Virus record (IMG/VR): IMGVR_UViG_3300048996_000137
Location: 1-64,000 of that record
Direction: 5' to 3' (one strand)
Origin: a virus
DNA: 64,000 nt
Part shown: one piece after another, positions 1 through 7,461 of the stretch
Numbering within the stretch: the stretch's first letter is position 1
Layout: the number at the start of each line of letters is the position of its first letter
Program-made: the position numbers and the translations under genes
Notes under the pieces: generated by a model
Databases searched by the model: none
What the model was told of the DNA's origin: nothing
What the model saw: only the letters and a program-made list of their open reading frames with translations

Positions 1-2
1 GT

Positions 3-51
<49 letters not shown>

Positions 52-166
52 GTGGTAAACGCAACGGTTCCGCATACTTAGATAGCCATTTCGGTAGAAG
101 TTCGGTTTATCCGGCGCCAGACACCGTTTCCGCCGCTCTGAGCGGCCAGCAGGGAGACCCGCCGAG

Positions 167-319
167 ATGACCAAGCCATACGTGAGATTCGAGTCGAAAC
201 AGTCGCGTCGCGGCAGGTGCCGCGTGTGCGGCTGCACGGACGCTCGGGCGTGCCCGGGCGGCTGCTTCTGGGTCGACGGAGCACACACACTTTGCAGCGT
301 CTGCTGGGGGTTCCAGTGA
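167..319 (+). CDS. Small Cys-rich (zinc-binding) protein
   Basis: A 50-residue protein with seven Cys spaced CxxCxC, then C and C, then CxxC (residues 18-46), including the string CPGGCFWV. Similar Cys-rich mini-proteins are common in phages of GC-rich hosts; their function is unknown, and zinc binding is inferred from the spacing. An ATG start follows AGGGAGA. The stop overlaps the next GTG start (GTGA), so the two are probably translationally coupled. It opens the left-hand operon of small genes. Confidence 0.7.
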   Translation: MTKPYVRFESKQSRRGRCRVCGCTDARACPGGCFWVDGAHTLCSVCWGFQ

Positions 320-657
320 AGCGCCCGAGCGCGCGGTTCAACGGCCCGGGTCACCTCGTGGCCGCGGTCGAAGCGCAAGAGCGCGTGACCTGCGAGCAGG
401 TGCGGGAGTACCTGCACGCGCGTTCGCTCGAGCGGGCGCAGCTTCGTCGGCAGCATCGACAGCTCGCGATCGAGTGGCTGCGCAACCACGACGAGGGATA
501 CAGCACGGACCTCGCTCGAGCGTTCGGCTGGCGCGACAGCTACGCAGCGGTCGTGCTGCGGGTGCTCGAGCGCGAGGGCGCGCTCACGAGCGAGCACCGG
601 CCCTCGCCGGTCTCGGGGAACGGTCGGCGCTACTTCCGGATGATGGCGGCGTCGTGA
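316..657 (+). CDS. Hypothetical protein, possible winged-helix
   Basis: 113 residues from a GTG that overlaps the preceding stop as GTGA. The C-terminal two thirds (roughly residues 45-105) read as three helices followed by a basic strand pair (STDLARAFGW, then VLRVLEREGAL). This resembles a winged helix that would bind DNA, but no family is recognised. The overlap on both sides places it inside a coupled operon. Confidence 0.6.
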   Translation: MKRPSARFNGPGHLVAAVEAQERVTCEQVREYLHARSLERAQLRRQHRQLAIEWLRNHDEGYSTDLARAFGWRDSYAAVVLRVLEREGALTSEHRPSPVSGNGRRYFRMMAAS

Positions 658-1052
658 GGACGCGCGACGACGTGCTCAAGCGGATCGGCGAGCTGCTCGC
701 GAGCCCCGAGCTCGAGCAAGTGCTGCGCGAGCACGACGAGCCGAAACCGAAGCCGAAGCCGCCGCCCGATCGTCGGCGCCGTCGCGGCTCACCGCCGGAA
801 CGGGACCGACGTTCCCTCGAGGAAAAACTTTTGCTGCAGTTCACACCCGCGAGCGCGTTCGAGTTCATCGTGGAGCGCACGGTCGCGCCAGCGACCGAAG
901 ACGGCCTGGTGCTGCTCGCCAGCTATCCCGAGCTGAGCGCGGCCGCGCCCGAGCTCGTCGCGGACATGGCCGTCGCGTTCCGCGTCAAGGAGCGCCACGA
1001 GTACCCGAAGTACTTCGCGCTCGTCGCGGCTCACCACGGGCTCGTGCCGTGA
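654..1052 (+). CDS. Hypothetical protein with Pro/Lys/Arg linker
   Basis: 132 residues from a GTG overlapping the previous stop. Residues about 30-50 are a KPKPKPPP-type linker followed by a run of Arg. The C-terminal half (about 60-130) is folded-looking and acidic. No family is recognised. It is in coupled tandem with the genes on both sides. Confidence 0.6.
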   Translation: MRTRDDVLKRIGELLASPELEQVLREHDEPKPKPKPPPDRRRRRGSPPERDRRSLEEKLLLQFTPASAFEFIVERTVAPATEDGLVLLASYPELSAAAPELVADMAVAFRVKERHEYPKYFALVAAHHGLVP

Positions 1053-1243
1053 GGCTGCCGTGGCAGCTCAACATGCGCTGCAAGGAGTGCGGCGCCGGCG
1101 GCGACATCGACGAAACGTCCTTTACCAAGTCGGTGGACGTCATCAGCCCGCAGAACACGATCGGGTTGCTGCTGTTCGTGCCGGACCGCTGTGCTCGCTG
1201 CAACAACATCCGAGCTGTGCCGCCGAGCAAGGAGCCCGGCTGA
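1049..1243 (+). CDS. Small zinc-finger-like protein
   Basis: 64 residues starting at a GTG inside the previous stop (GTGA). CKEC near residue 10 and CARC near residue 47 make a four-Cys zinc-ribbon pattern around a beta-rich middle. The function is unknown. Its TGA shares one base with the next ATG. Confidence 0.6.
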   Translation: MRLPWQLNMRCKECGAGGDIDETSFTKSVDVISPQNTIGLLLFVPDRCARCNNIRAVPPSKEPG

Positions 1244-1506
1244 TGGCATGCATCACGCTGCGCGACGCGAACGGCAACGTGATCGGGCACGCCTGCGGCG
1301 TGCGTGTGCCGCGCTGCAAGGAGTGCCGCGCACCGCGCGAGTTTTTGTGTGACTGGAAGCTTGCGGGCGAGAAGGCCGGCAAGACGTGCGACCGCAATCT
1401 GTGCGGCCGCTGCGCGCAGTCGCCCGCGCCGGAGAAGCACTTGTGCCCGGAGCATTGGCGAATGTGGCAGTCGCACCCGGCGCGAAAGCGGTCTGACGCG
1501 CGATAG
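1243..1506 (+). CDS. Cys-rich hypothetical phage protein
   Basis: 87 residues, ATG start overlapping the upstream stop by one base. Cys pairs occur at CKEC, a single C, then CGRC and C with a final HW motif (residues about 24-75). This suggests two zinc sites. The string CDRNLCGRC followed by HLCPEHW resembles small phage proteins of unknown role. No catalytic motif is visible. Confidence 0.65.
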   Translation: MACITLRDANGNVIGHACGVRVPRCKECRAPREFLCDWKLAGEKAGKTCDRNLCGRCAQSPAPEKHLCPEHWRMWQSHPARKRSDAR

Positions 1507-1525
1507 CCAAAGGAGGCGACTTGCC

Positions 1526-1963
1526 GTGTGCATTGCCTATTTGGTAGAGGACCCCGAAGTGAAGGATCTGTCGCCCGAGGCGGTCGTGGACATTGTGATC
1601 GCGCTCGGACGCCTCGACGTCCGCAGCCGCCGCGCAGCGCTGATGCGGCTGCGTGGAGCGTTGCTTGCAGATATCGCCCCCGAGCTCGGCGTCAGTCGCG
1701 CACGCGCGGGTCAGGTGATCGAGAGCGCGTTTACCAACATGGCACGGTATCTCACACGCAAGCCGCACGCGGGACTGGTGGCCGCGATCCTCGCTCATGC
1801 GCCCGCGAACGTGAACGCTCCAGCGCGCTTCGAAGCTCGAGCTCCGGTTCCGCGCGCGCCGACGTTCTGCGACTACGCATTTTGCCCGCGGCCGCGGCAG
1901 CCGATCCGCGAGGGACGAAAGCACCACCAGTGCCGCCTCGAGAGCGCACGACGGAGCCGATGA
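1526..1963 (+). CDS. Sigma-70 region 4-like HTH protein with C-terminal Cys cluster
   Basis: 145 residues. The GTG start is chosen because AAAGGAGG lies 9 bases upstream, one of the strongest ribosome sites in the left operon. The string LLADIAPELGVSRARAGQVI (about residues 47-66) fits the region-4 helix-turn-helix of sigma-70 factors, which contacts the -35 element. A Cys/His group (CDYAFC, later HHQC) near the C-terminus could bind zinc. There is no region 2, so it is not a full sigma factor. It may be an activator or a partial sigma decoy; regulatory function is inferred. Confidence 0.6.
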   Translation: MCIAYLVEDPEVKDLSPEAVVDIVIALGRLDVRSRRAALMRLRGALLADIAPELGVSRARAGQVIESAFTNMARYLTRKPHAGLVAAILAHAPANVNAPARFEARAPVPRAPTFCDYAFCPRPRQPIREGRKHHQCRLESARRSR

Positions 1964-2316
1964 TGGCATTCAAATGGGAACCGGAACTCAACAGGTGGGT
2001 CGACGCGAACACCGGCGCGACGGTGATCTGGTTCGAGCTGATTGGCACTGTGGAGCCCAACCAGAAGTACAAAGCGAGCTTCGATATCCGCGAAGACTCG
2101 AGTCGGTTCATGATCGTGCTCGACGAGCGCCGCGGCGAGCTCTCCGAACGCACGCAGGTGGGGCAGGGACTGATCTCGGTCGAGTTCGGAGTCCAGTTCG
2201 AAGGCGAGCCTGCGTCGGAGTTCATGCGGTCCGACAGGTGGTTCCTCGCCGGCCAGATGTACTACCAGTGGAGGCGCATGCGCGAACAGCTGCGGCTGCA
2301 AAGGCCGTCGGTATGA
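1960..2316 (+). CDS. Hypothetical protein
   Basis: 118 residues. ATG at 1960 overlaps the upstream stop (ATGA), and a second ATG follows at 1963. It is beta-rich with many Trp and Glu and no recognisable motif. It is coupled to both neighbours. Confidence 0.6.
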   Translation: MMAFKWEPELNRWVDANTGATVIWFELIGTVEPNQKYKASFDIREDSSRFMIVLDERRGELSERTQVGQGLISVEFGVQFEGEPASEFMRSDRWFLAGQMYYQWRRMREQLRLQRPSV

Positions 2317-2621
2317 ACAAGCTGCTCGACAAGTTCGCGATCGCGCAGGTGCTCTTGCAGCGCTGCCAGCGCGAGCTGATGAAGCGCGGCCCTGGCGCGG
2401 CCGAGCTCGGCGTGACGATCGTCGTGCACGCGGCCGTGCCCGATCCCGACAACATGCACATGGCGGTCGCCTCGATGCTGAGCGAGCGCAGTCAGATGCG
2501 CGCCGTCTTCGGCACCTGCATCGTGTCGTCGCTCGCAGCCGAAGGGGTGCCGGAGGACCAGCTCGCCGCGCTTGCGGCGGATGACTACACGCAGCTGTTT
2601 CGGCCGAAAGAGGACACATGA
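2313..2621 (+). CDS. Hypothetical protein
   Basis: 102 residues starting with ATG in an ATGA overlap. Mostly helical, with Met-rich stretches around residues 40-60 (DNMHMAVASMLSE). No family is recognised. Confidence 0.6.
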   Translation: MNKLLDKFAIAQVLLQRCQRELMKRGPGAAELGVTIVVHAAVPDPDNMHMAVASMLSERSQMRAVFGTCIVSSLAAEGVPEDQLAALAADDYTQLFRPKEDT

Positions 2622-2905
2622 GCGAACCCGCCGACCGCGAACACCACTCGCTCTACTGGAAGCCGCTGCCCAACGGCTTCGAAGTCATCGTGTACGCGAT
2701 CTTCGGCGGCGCGCGTGTGTGTTTTGGCCGGATGGACTCCTCCGCCATCGACGACGCGTACTACTACTCGGATCCTATGCTCGCGATCGTTGCCGCCGCG
2801 CTCTGGGAGGGCGACGGCGATCCGGTCGACGGGTGGTTTCGTCACCTCCGGAGCGGTCGCCGACGGCCCGACGGTGATGCAACCAAGGAATACGTGAGGC
2901 TGTGA
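2618..2905 (+). CDS. Hypothetical protein
   Basis: 95 residues, ATGA overlap with the previous gene. Aromatic-rich (LYWKPLP, DAYYYSDP), probably a small alpha/beta fold. No motif assigns a function. Confidence 0.6.
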   Translation: MSEPADREHHSLYWKPLPNGFEVIVYAIFGGARVCFGRMDSSAIDDAYYYSDPMLAIVAAALWEGDGDPVDGWFRHLRSGRRRPDGDATKEYVRL

Positions 2906-3468
2906 TGCACACCCCGCCGCGACGAGAGATCAAGATTCAAGAGCTGGATTTGCTACTCGACGAGATCCGCGATCACGAACGGGTGTTGAAGTTCATCCTC
3001 GCGCTCGCCGCCGAACAGTTTCGGTCGCAGCGCTCTCTCAACTGGCACGCGTACATCGTGCCGGGTGACGCTCAGCAAGGGATCACTTTGGCGTGGGTGG
3101 AACTCGAGGGCGAGCCGGCGGGCAACGCGGGCTATATCGATTTCCAGCACTGGCTCGTCAACAGCGTGCGTAATGTGTGCGACGGGCTGCGTGCGCAAGC
3201 GATCTACGCCGTCTCGGAATGCTGGATCGGCGCCGATCCCTACCGGGTCTCGGCTGGGGCGCTCCCCGAGCAAGACCCCGAGCGCAAAGAGGCCGTCCTT
3301 GTGGCGCGCGAGCTCGCCGGCGCCGTCCCGCCTGTCGAAACGTGGGTCGGGCTGATCGAGCGAGACAAGGGCCGACCGCACCTGAAGCCCTGGATCAAAG
3401 CGAACAAGCAGGGAGGTCCGCTTTCACATTTTTTGCCGGCGCACGTGCACCGAGGAGTCCGCGCGTGA
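2902..3468 (+). CDS. Hypothetical protein
   Basis: 188 residues from a GTG that overlaps the upstream stop (an ATG follows directly at 2905). The N-terminal 50 residues look helical and charged, the rest mixed alpha/beta. The protein is unknown and shows no catalytic or metal-binding motif. Confidence 0.6.
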   Translation: MMHTPPRREIKIQELDLLLDEIRDHERVLKFILALAAEQFRSQRSLNWHAYIVPGDAQQGITLAWVELEGEPAGNAGYIDFQHWLVNSVRNVCDGLRAQAIYAVSECWIGADPYRVSAGALPEQDPERKEAVLVARELAGAVPPVETWVGLIERDKGRPHLKPWIKANKQGGPLSHFLPAHVHRGVRA

Positions 3469-3489
3469 GCGGCACTGGAGATCTACAAA

Positions 3490-4008
3490 ATGCGTCCTGC
3501 TGACTTTGAGTTCACGCGCGAACCCAACGAACAGATCACGAGAATGGTTCTTGCCAGTGGGCTCGCGATCGATCCCCGCTCGCACCGCCGGCAGAGCTGG
3601 AAGCTCGAGCCCGTCGAAAACGGGATGGGAACGAGCCTCGGACGCTACCTCGTGTGCTGCCCAGGGCTGCACGCGGCGTGGGAATACTGGCTCATCGGTG
3701 TGGTCCACTTGCGGGACGAACCCGGTTTGCCGCCGGCCGACAACCACCACAGCCATGAGTTGATGGTCGCAGCAATCGAACCTCGCGACGGCATTGATCC
3801 GGACGTGCGCGAGACGCTGAAGATCATGCAGCCGCTCGACGTCGTGCACCAGTTCACGGTCGGCTCAGATGCGATCGCCGTCGGCCTGCTCGACGAGCTC
3901 GTGCGCATGGTGTGCCGCTTCGAGCTGCACCCCGACAGCGACTTTCGATCCACCTGGCCCGGCGCGGTGGACTACGCGTGCACGCTGTTGGGAAAGCTGG
4001 CGACATGA
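3490..4008 (+). CDS. Hypothetical protein
   Basis: 172 residues, ATG start 21 bases after the previous stop, so the strict overlap chain is briefly broken here. It is soluble, with a central His/Asp-rich segment (DNHHSHE around residue 87). No family is recognised. Confidence 0.6.
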   Translation: MRPADFEFTREPNEQITRMVLASGLAIDPRSHRRQSWKLEPVENGMGTSLGRYLVCCPGLHAAWEYWLIGVVHLRDEPGLPPADNHHSHELMVAAIEPRDGIDPDVRETLKIMQPLDVVHQFTVGSDAIAVGLLDELVRMVCRFELHPDSDFRSTWPGAVDYACTLLGKLAT

Positions 4009-4220
4009 TGGACCGGCGTTGCACCGGACCACTCAGTGAGGAGACTCGGTGCGGTAAGCCCGCAACGCTCATTTGCACCGACGCCAGCCGGTTGCAGTGG
4101 TTTGCGTGTGAAGCGCACAGAGACGACGACCACGGCGCAACGGACTGCCGCGGTGTGGTCGTGCACAGCGAGCCGATCTGCGACTGGCTCAAGCGCAACG
4201 GCTTGCTGCCCGACGAGTGA
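4005..4220 (+). CDS. Small Cys/His-rich protein
   Basis: 71 residues beginning MM at an ATGA overlap. Cys and His residues at RRC, RCGK, LIC, FACEAH and DC suggest one zinc site of a type common in small phage proteins. The role is unknown. Confidence 0.6.
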   Translation: MMDRRCTGPLSEETRCGKPATLICTDASRLQWFACEAHRDDDHGATDCRGVVVHSEPICDWLKRNGLLPDE

Positions 4221-4282
4221 AGCGCCGCCGTTAGCGGCACGACACAACCGTGCTAATGTTCGGGCATGAGTGGAGGTGTAAG

Positions 4283-4480
4283 ATGGTCACCATCACGGTC
4301 GTGCTCGAGCACCAGCCGCACAACGCCTGCGAGCTACGTTCGATCATGGAAGCGATCCGGCAGCTGCGCGGGGTGAGCGAGGTGCACGCCCAGATCGTGC
4401 GGCCTTCGAACAGCAACGACCCGGCGTTTACCGCGCGCGAGCGCCTGGCCCGCACGCGCGAGCTCGAGCTGACGGAATAG
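4283..4480 (+). CDS. Small hypothetical protein, last gene of the left operon
   Basis: 65 residues. ATG at 4283 is preferred over upstream starts because GGAGGTG lies 5 bases before it. The first half, TITVVLEHQ then a helix and SEVHAQIV, looks like a small ferredoxin-like beta-alpha-beta unit; the C-terminus is a charged helix. It is followed at once by the terminator hairpin. Confidence 0.6.
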   Translation: MVTITVVLEHQPHNACELRSIMEAIRQLRGVSEVHAQIVRPSNSNDPAFTARERLARTRELELTE

Positions 4481-4483
4481 CAA

Positions 4484-4521
4484 AAAGCCCGACCCCGCCG
4501 GTGAAGGCGAAGTCGGGCTTT
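4484..4521. terminator. Bidirectional hairpin terminator between converging operons
   Basis: AAAGCCCGAC (4484-4493) pairs perfectly with GTCGGGCTTT (4512-4521) over an 18-base loop. A-rich and T-rich flanks make it usable from both sides. It lies exactly where the left plus-strand operon meets the end of the minus-strand late region. Confidence 0.8.
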
Positions 4522-4572
4522 CGGGGGTCGTAAGAGCGAGAGGGTGTCAGTCTCTCTCAGAGGGAACCACGC

Positions 4573-4806
4573 TCATGGTACGCGCGGCCGCCGCGTCGGG
4601 CGAGTGCTTGGCCGCTGCCGCTCGCTCGAGCGCTCCGGTTCGGGCTCGAGCCGGCTCGAAACCCGGTCGTCACCGCCACGGCGGTAGACCTCGAGTAGGG
4701 CAAGCTGCAGCGCGAACTGCCGCTTTGGCGACATGTCCGCACCTGCGTCCCGGACGTTTTTGAGGATCAGCTCGAGCTGATCTTGGACGCGCGCACGGGG
4801 GTTCAT
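4573..4806 (-). CDS. Hypothetical protein at end of late operon
   Basis: 77 residues. A helical N-terminal half (DQLELILKNVRD) is followed by an Arg/Pro-rich tail. ATG overlaps the upstream stop (ATGA). Its place beside the membrane protein and endolysin hints at a lysis-related role, but the sequence itself does not show one. Confidence 0.55.
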   Translation of the reverse strand: MNPRARVQDQLELILKNVRDAGADMSPKRQFALQLALLEVYRRGGDDRVSSRLEPEPERSSERQRPSTRPTRRPRVP

Positions 4807-5258
4807 TGGTCGGGCCGCCAGGTGAGCCGCATCACGCGGCGCGCAGAAAAACTCGGGGGCTCGTTCTTGTTCTCTTCGCGATCGGTCTCGTACGCGTCAC
4901 CGTAGAACTTGCGCGCGCGCTCGAGCAGCGCTCCCTTGTCGGGCGCTTTCGAGTACCGCCGGTGCACCTCGAGCTCGGCATGCATGTACACGAGCTCGCG
5001 CCACACCAGGGCGAGCTCGGCCTGGTGGACGTTCGAAAGGCTCGATGCGTGATGGGCGTCCGCGGCCGCGCCCTGCGCCGCGAGCGACGTAGGCGCGATC
5101 ATCGTCGCGACCGCGGGCCCGTCGATGCGCGCAACGATCCACTGCCACGCGAGCGTGATGCCCGTCGCGCTCGCAGTGCCGAGCAACGCCAGCAGGCCAA
5201 GCACGACCCGTCCGATCGTCTTTTTGACGACTGAGGACGGAACGTGGATGGACTGCAT
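4803..5258 (-). CDS. Single-span membrane protein of the lysis cluster (spanin or holin candidate)
   Basis: 151 residues with a short basic N-terminus, one hydrophobic span (about residues 17-39, VVLGLLALLGTASATGITLA) and a long charged helical domain. N-terminal anchor plus soluble helix next to an endolysin is the layout of inner-membrane spanins or accessory lysis proteins. No matching overlapped Rz1-like lipoprotein is visible, so the assignment is tentative. Confidence 0.5.
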   Translation of the reverse strand: MQSIHVPSSVVKKTIGRVVLGLLALLGTASATGITLAWQWIVARIDGPAVATMIAPTSLAAQGAAADAHHASSLSNVHQAELALVWRELVYMHAELEVHRRYSKAPDKGALLERARKFYGDAYETDREENKNEPPSFSARRVMRLTWRPDQ

Positions 5259-5267
5259 GTCGCACGA

Positions 5268-5747
5268 TCACAACAGCGGCACGCCCGGCGGCCAGCGGTA
5301 CTCGAGCAAGCGGATCGCCGGGTAGTACTGCTCGCAGACCTCGTTGTGTTGGTTCGCGCCGAGTAGCAGCAGTCGCTCGGCCGAGCTCTTCACGTAGAAG
5401 CCGATGTGGCCGTCGCCGACCTGACCCCTCGGAGCGTCCTTGGTCGTGCGCCAGAGGATCACCAAGCAGCCGAGACGCGGCTCGGTGAGCGCCGAGCCGT
5501 AGTGGAGGAAGTTGCGCGCTTTCGCATAGCGCGGGTTCGGGAGCTTCTCTTGCTCGAGCACCCAGCACACGAACGCGGCGCAGTGCGCGGTCGCGTCGTG
5601 CCAGTACTTCTTGTCGAGGTTCGTCGTTCTCAGGTACTCGACGATCCGCGGATTGTCGGCGGTGCCGGGCGCTTCTTTCTGCCCGATCTCACCACGCGCG
5701 CGGACGTAGTGCGCTGGCTGCCGCGGTGGGGGTGTTTGCAGCGTCAT
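5268..5747 (-). CDS. Peptidoglycan-degrading endolysin, TIGR02594 / CHAP-NlpC-like
   Basis: 159 residues from an ATG overlapping the upstream stop. The region from RGEIGQKEAPG through NPRIVEYL to the end fits the TIGR02594 family of small cysteine peptidase-like phage lysins, which cut peptide bonds of cell-wall peptidoglycan. C56 in TAHCAAFVC is the likely nucleophile and H114 in GDGHIGFYV its partner. There is no signal peptide, so a holin or membrane partner is needed; the next gene downstream is a membrane protein. Confidence 0.75.
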   Translation of the reverse strand: MTLQTPPPRQPAHYVRARGEIGQKEAPGTADNPRIVEYLRTTNLDKKYWHDATAHCAAFVCWVLEQEKLPNPRYAKARNFLHYGSALTEPRLGCLVILWRTTKDAPRGQVGDGHIGFYVKSSAERLLLLGANQHNEVCEQYYPAIRLLEYRWPPGVPLL

Positions 5748-6316
5748 GCAATCTTGGTGACCTTCGCCACTGCGTCCTCGAGCTGGATCTGATCGCCGTC
5801 GGTGGACCCGGTCGCACCGTGCAGCTGCATTTTGAAGTGACACGCGCCCGCAGACAGCGCGGAGACCGCGATCCGCACCCACAAGTGCAGGATCACCGGC
5901 ACGACTGCTGCCGGAAGCGTGATGCCGGTCGAGCTGCCCGTCGAAGCCGTGGAACCGACGCGCGGCGTGCTCGCGCCGAAGTCGTAACCCCAGAAGTCGC
6001 CGAGCCATGTCATCGCGCCAGAAAGCACGGCCGGTGCGACCACGCAGCGCGCGGTCGTGTGCGACGGGTTGCGAATCGCGCGTCCCGTCAGCTCCAGCAA
6101 GTAGATGCCCGTCGATGAGACGGAGAGATCCGTCAAGCCGGGTATGTCCGCCGGCGTGGGGTACGTTGCGATCGCGGACCCGGACTGCGCTGCCGTGAGT
6201 GGTGCCGCGGCCGCCGCCGCCAAAATGCTGGCGAGCACACTCTCAGAAACGCCGTACAAGCCGTCGTCATCTTTCTCGAGCGTGTCGTTGAGTCTCGTGC
6301 TCAGTGGAATGCCCAT
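5744..6316 (-). CDS. Putative tail-fibre or tail-tip protein (first N-terminal tag type)
   Basis: 190 residues. The N-terminus, LSTRLNDTLEKDDDGLYGV, resembles the starts of the two glycine-rich proteins near 12-14 kb (LSxKxDATLRYxxG, then LYGV). This suggests a shared attachment segment. The remainder is Ser/Thr/Gly-rich and beta-like. Cell-surface contact is inferred from composition and position among fibre genes. The stop overlaps the lysin start. Confidence 0.55.
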   Translation of the reverse strand: MGIPLSTRLNDTLEKDDDGLYGVSESVLASILAAAAAAPLTAAQSGSAIATYPTPADIPGLTDLSVSSTGIYLLELTGRAIRNPSHTTARCVVAPAVLSGAMTWLGDFWGYDFGASTPRVGSTASTGSSTGITLPAAVVPVILHLWVRIAVSALSAGACHFKMQLHGATGSTDGDQIQLEDAVAKVTKIA

Positions 6317-6322
6317 GTTTTT

Positions 6323-6958
6323 TTACCCATCGACGAGAAAGTCATCGTCGTGCGTGAGCGGCTCCTCGCTGTCGTCGTCCACGAGCGCTTCGGCAGGCAC
6401 CGCCTCGAAGCGCGTGCGCGCGATCCAGCGCTGATCGGTCGGGTCCAAGAGCAGAGCCGCGGCCGACTGCGGCGCAACGGCACTCATGACCGAGCGCACC
6501 GAGCCCGCGACGACAGCGCCCTGGGGCGAGCTCAGCGAGACGTTGCTCGGGCCGTGGTTGATGATCGCCTTGCGCACGGCTGCCGCCGTCGGCGGCAGCC
6601 CGGTAATCACGATGATGTCGTCGGGGTTCGCGAGCGCAGTCTTGAGCTCAATGACTGACGCACTAGAAAAGTCGGCTCCGCGCCCGAACCAGTCGCCGGC
6701 GGTCATATCGTAGACGCGGTAGGCGAAGTCTCCACCGTCGCCACTGATCAGGATCGAACTCGACCAATCGCCGTCGCCGATCGTGGCGCTGAGCCGCGTG
6801 ACGACGCCGGGCACGCCGCCGGGCACGACGCGGGTGCGCTTACCGTCGTCGACAACGTCGGCATTCGCAAACGCCAGGCCGTGCCTGCGCGGCAGTGGAG
6901 CGCCGTGGTCGCGCAGCTCACACAGGCCGAGCATGTCGAACACGCTTTGCGTACTCAC
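6323..6958 (-). CDS. Hypothetical tail-associated structural protein
   Basis: 211 residues. The GTG start is chosen because it overlaps the upstream stop (GTGA). Beta-rich. The segment VRKAIINHGPSNVSL near residue 135 resembles VRKTLVNLGPSALLL in the next gene upstream, so the two share a module. It ends in a very acidic tail. A structural role is inferred from context. Confidence 0.55.
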   Translation of the reverse strand: MSTQSVFDMLGLCELRDHGAPLPRRHGLAFANADVVDDGKRTRVVPGGVPGVVTRLSATIGDGDWSSSILISGDGGDFAYRVYDMTAGDWFGRGADFSSASVIELKTALANPDDIIVITGLPPTAAAVRKAIINHGPSNVSLSSPQGAVVAGSVRSVMSAVAPQSAAALLLDPTDQRWIARTRFEAVPAEALVDDDSEEPLTHDDDFLVDG

Positions 6959-7461
6959 GCAACCGCTCGCCAGCCCGCGCTGATGCCCGTGCCCGCCGGC
7001 ACGTACACGAGCTCGACGCATTGATCGACCTGCAGCCACAGATCTTCTGAGCCCGGCAGCAGCAAGCGGTGCGCCGCGTCGGTTTCGCTCGCGTCGTGCA
7101 CCAAGAGCAGCGCGGACGGGCCGAGGTTCACGAGCGTTTTGCGCACCGTGAGTAACCCCGTCGTATCGAGCCCGCGGACCGCAGCCGGCCCGCCCTCGTC
7201 GTCCTGCGCGGCGATGCGCACGAGGTCTGCCGCCGCCAGCTCTGCGTGCGCGAGCAGGGACTCGTCGGTGCCGACCTCGACGTCGATCGCCTGCACCACC
7301 GCCCCGCCGCCTTCGAACGTCACCACGGTCTGCTCGTTCACCGGGTCGTCTGCAGCCGACACCGCGCCCTCGAAGCTGAGGGCTGCACGCTGCGGTACCG
7401 GCGCGCTACCGAGCGCGCGCACGGTTTTGATCCCGGGAAGGTCGTCGAGGTAGGGAGGCAT
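6955..7461 (-). CDS. Hypothetical tail-associated structural protein
   Basis: 168 residues, beta-rich, with an N-terminal DLPGIKTVRALGS segment and the module VRKTLVNLGPSALLL shared with its downstream neighbour. It starts at the base where the fibre gene stops. No enzyme motif is seen. It is probably a domain of the tail-tip or fibre network. Confidence 0.55.
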   Translation of the reverse strand: MPPYLDDLPGIKTVRALGSAPVPQRAALSFEGAVSAADDPVNEQTVVTFEGGGAVVQAIDVEVGTDESLLAHAELAAADLVRIAAQDDEGGPAAVRGLDTTGLLTVRKTLVNLGPSALLLVHDASETDAAHRLLLPGSEDLWLQVDQCVELVYVPAGTGISAGWRAVA

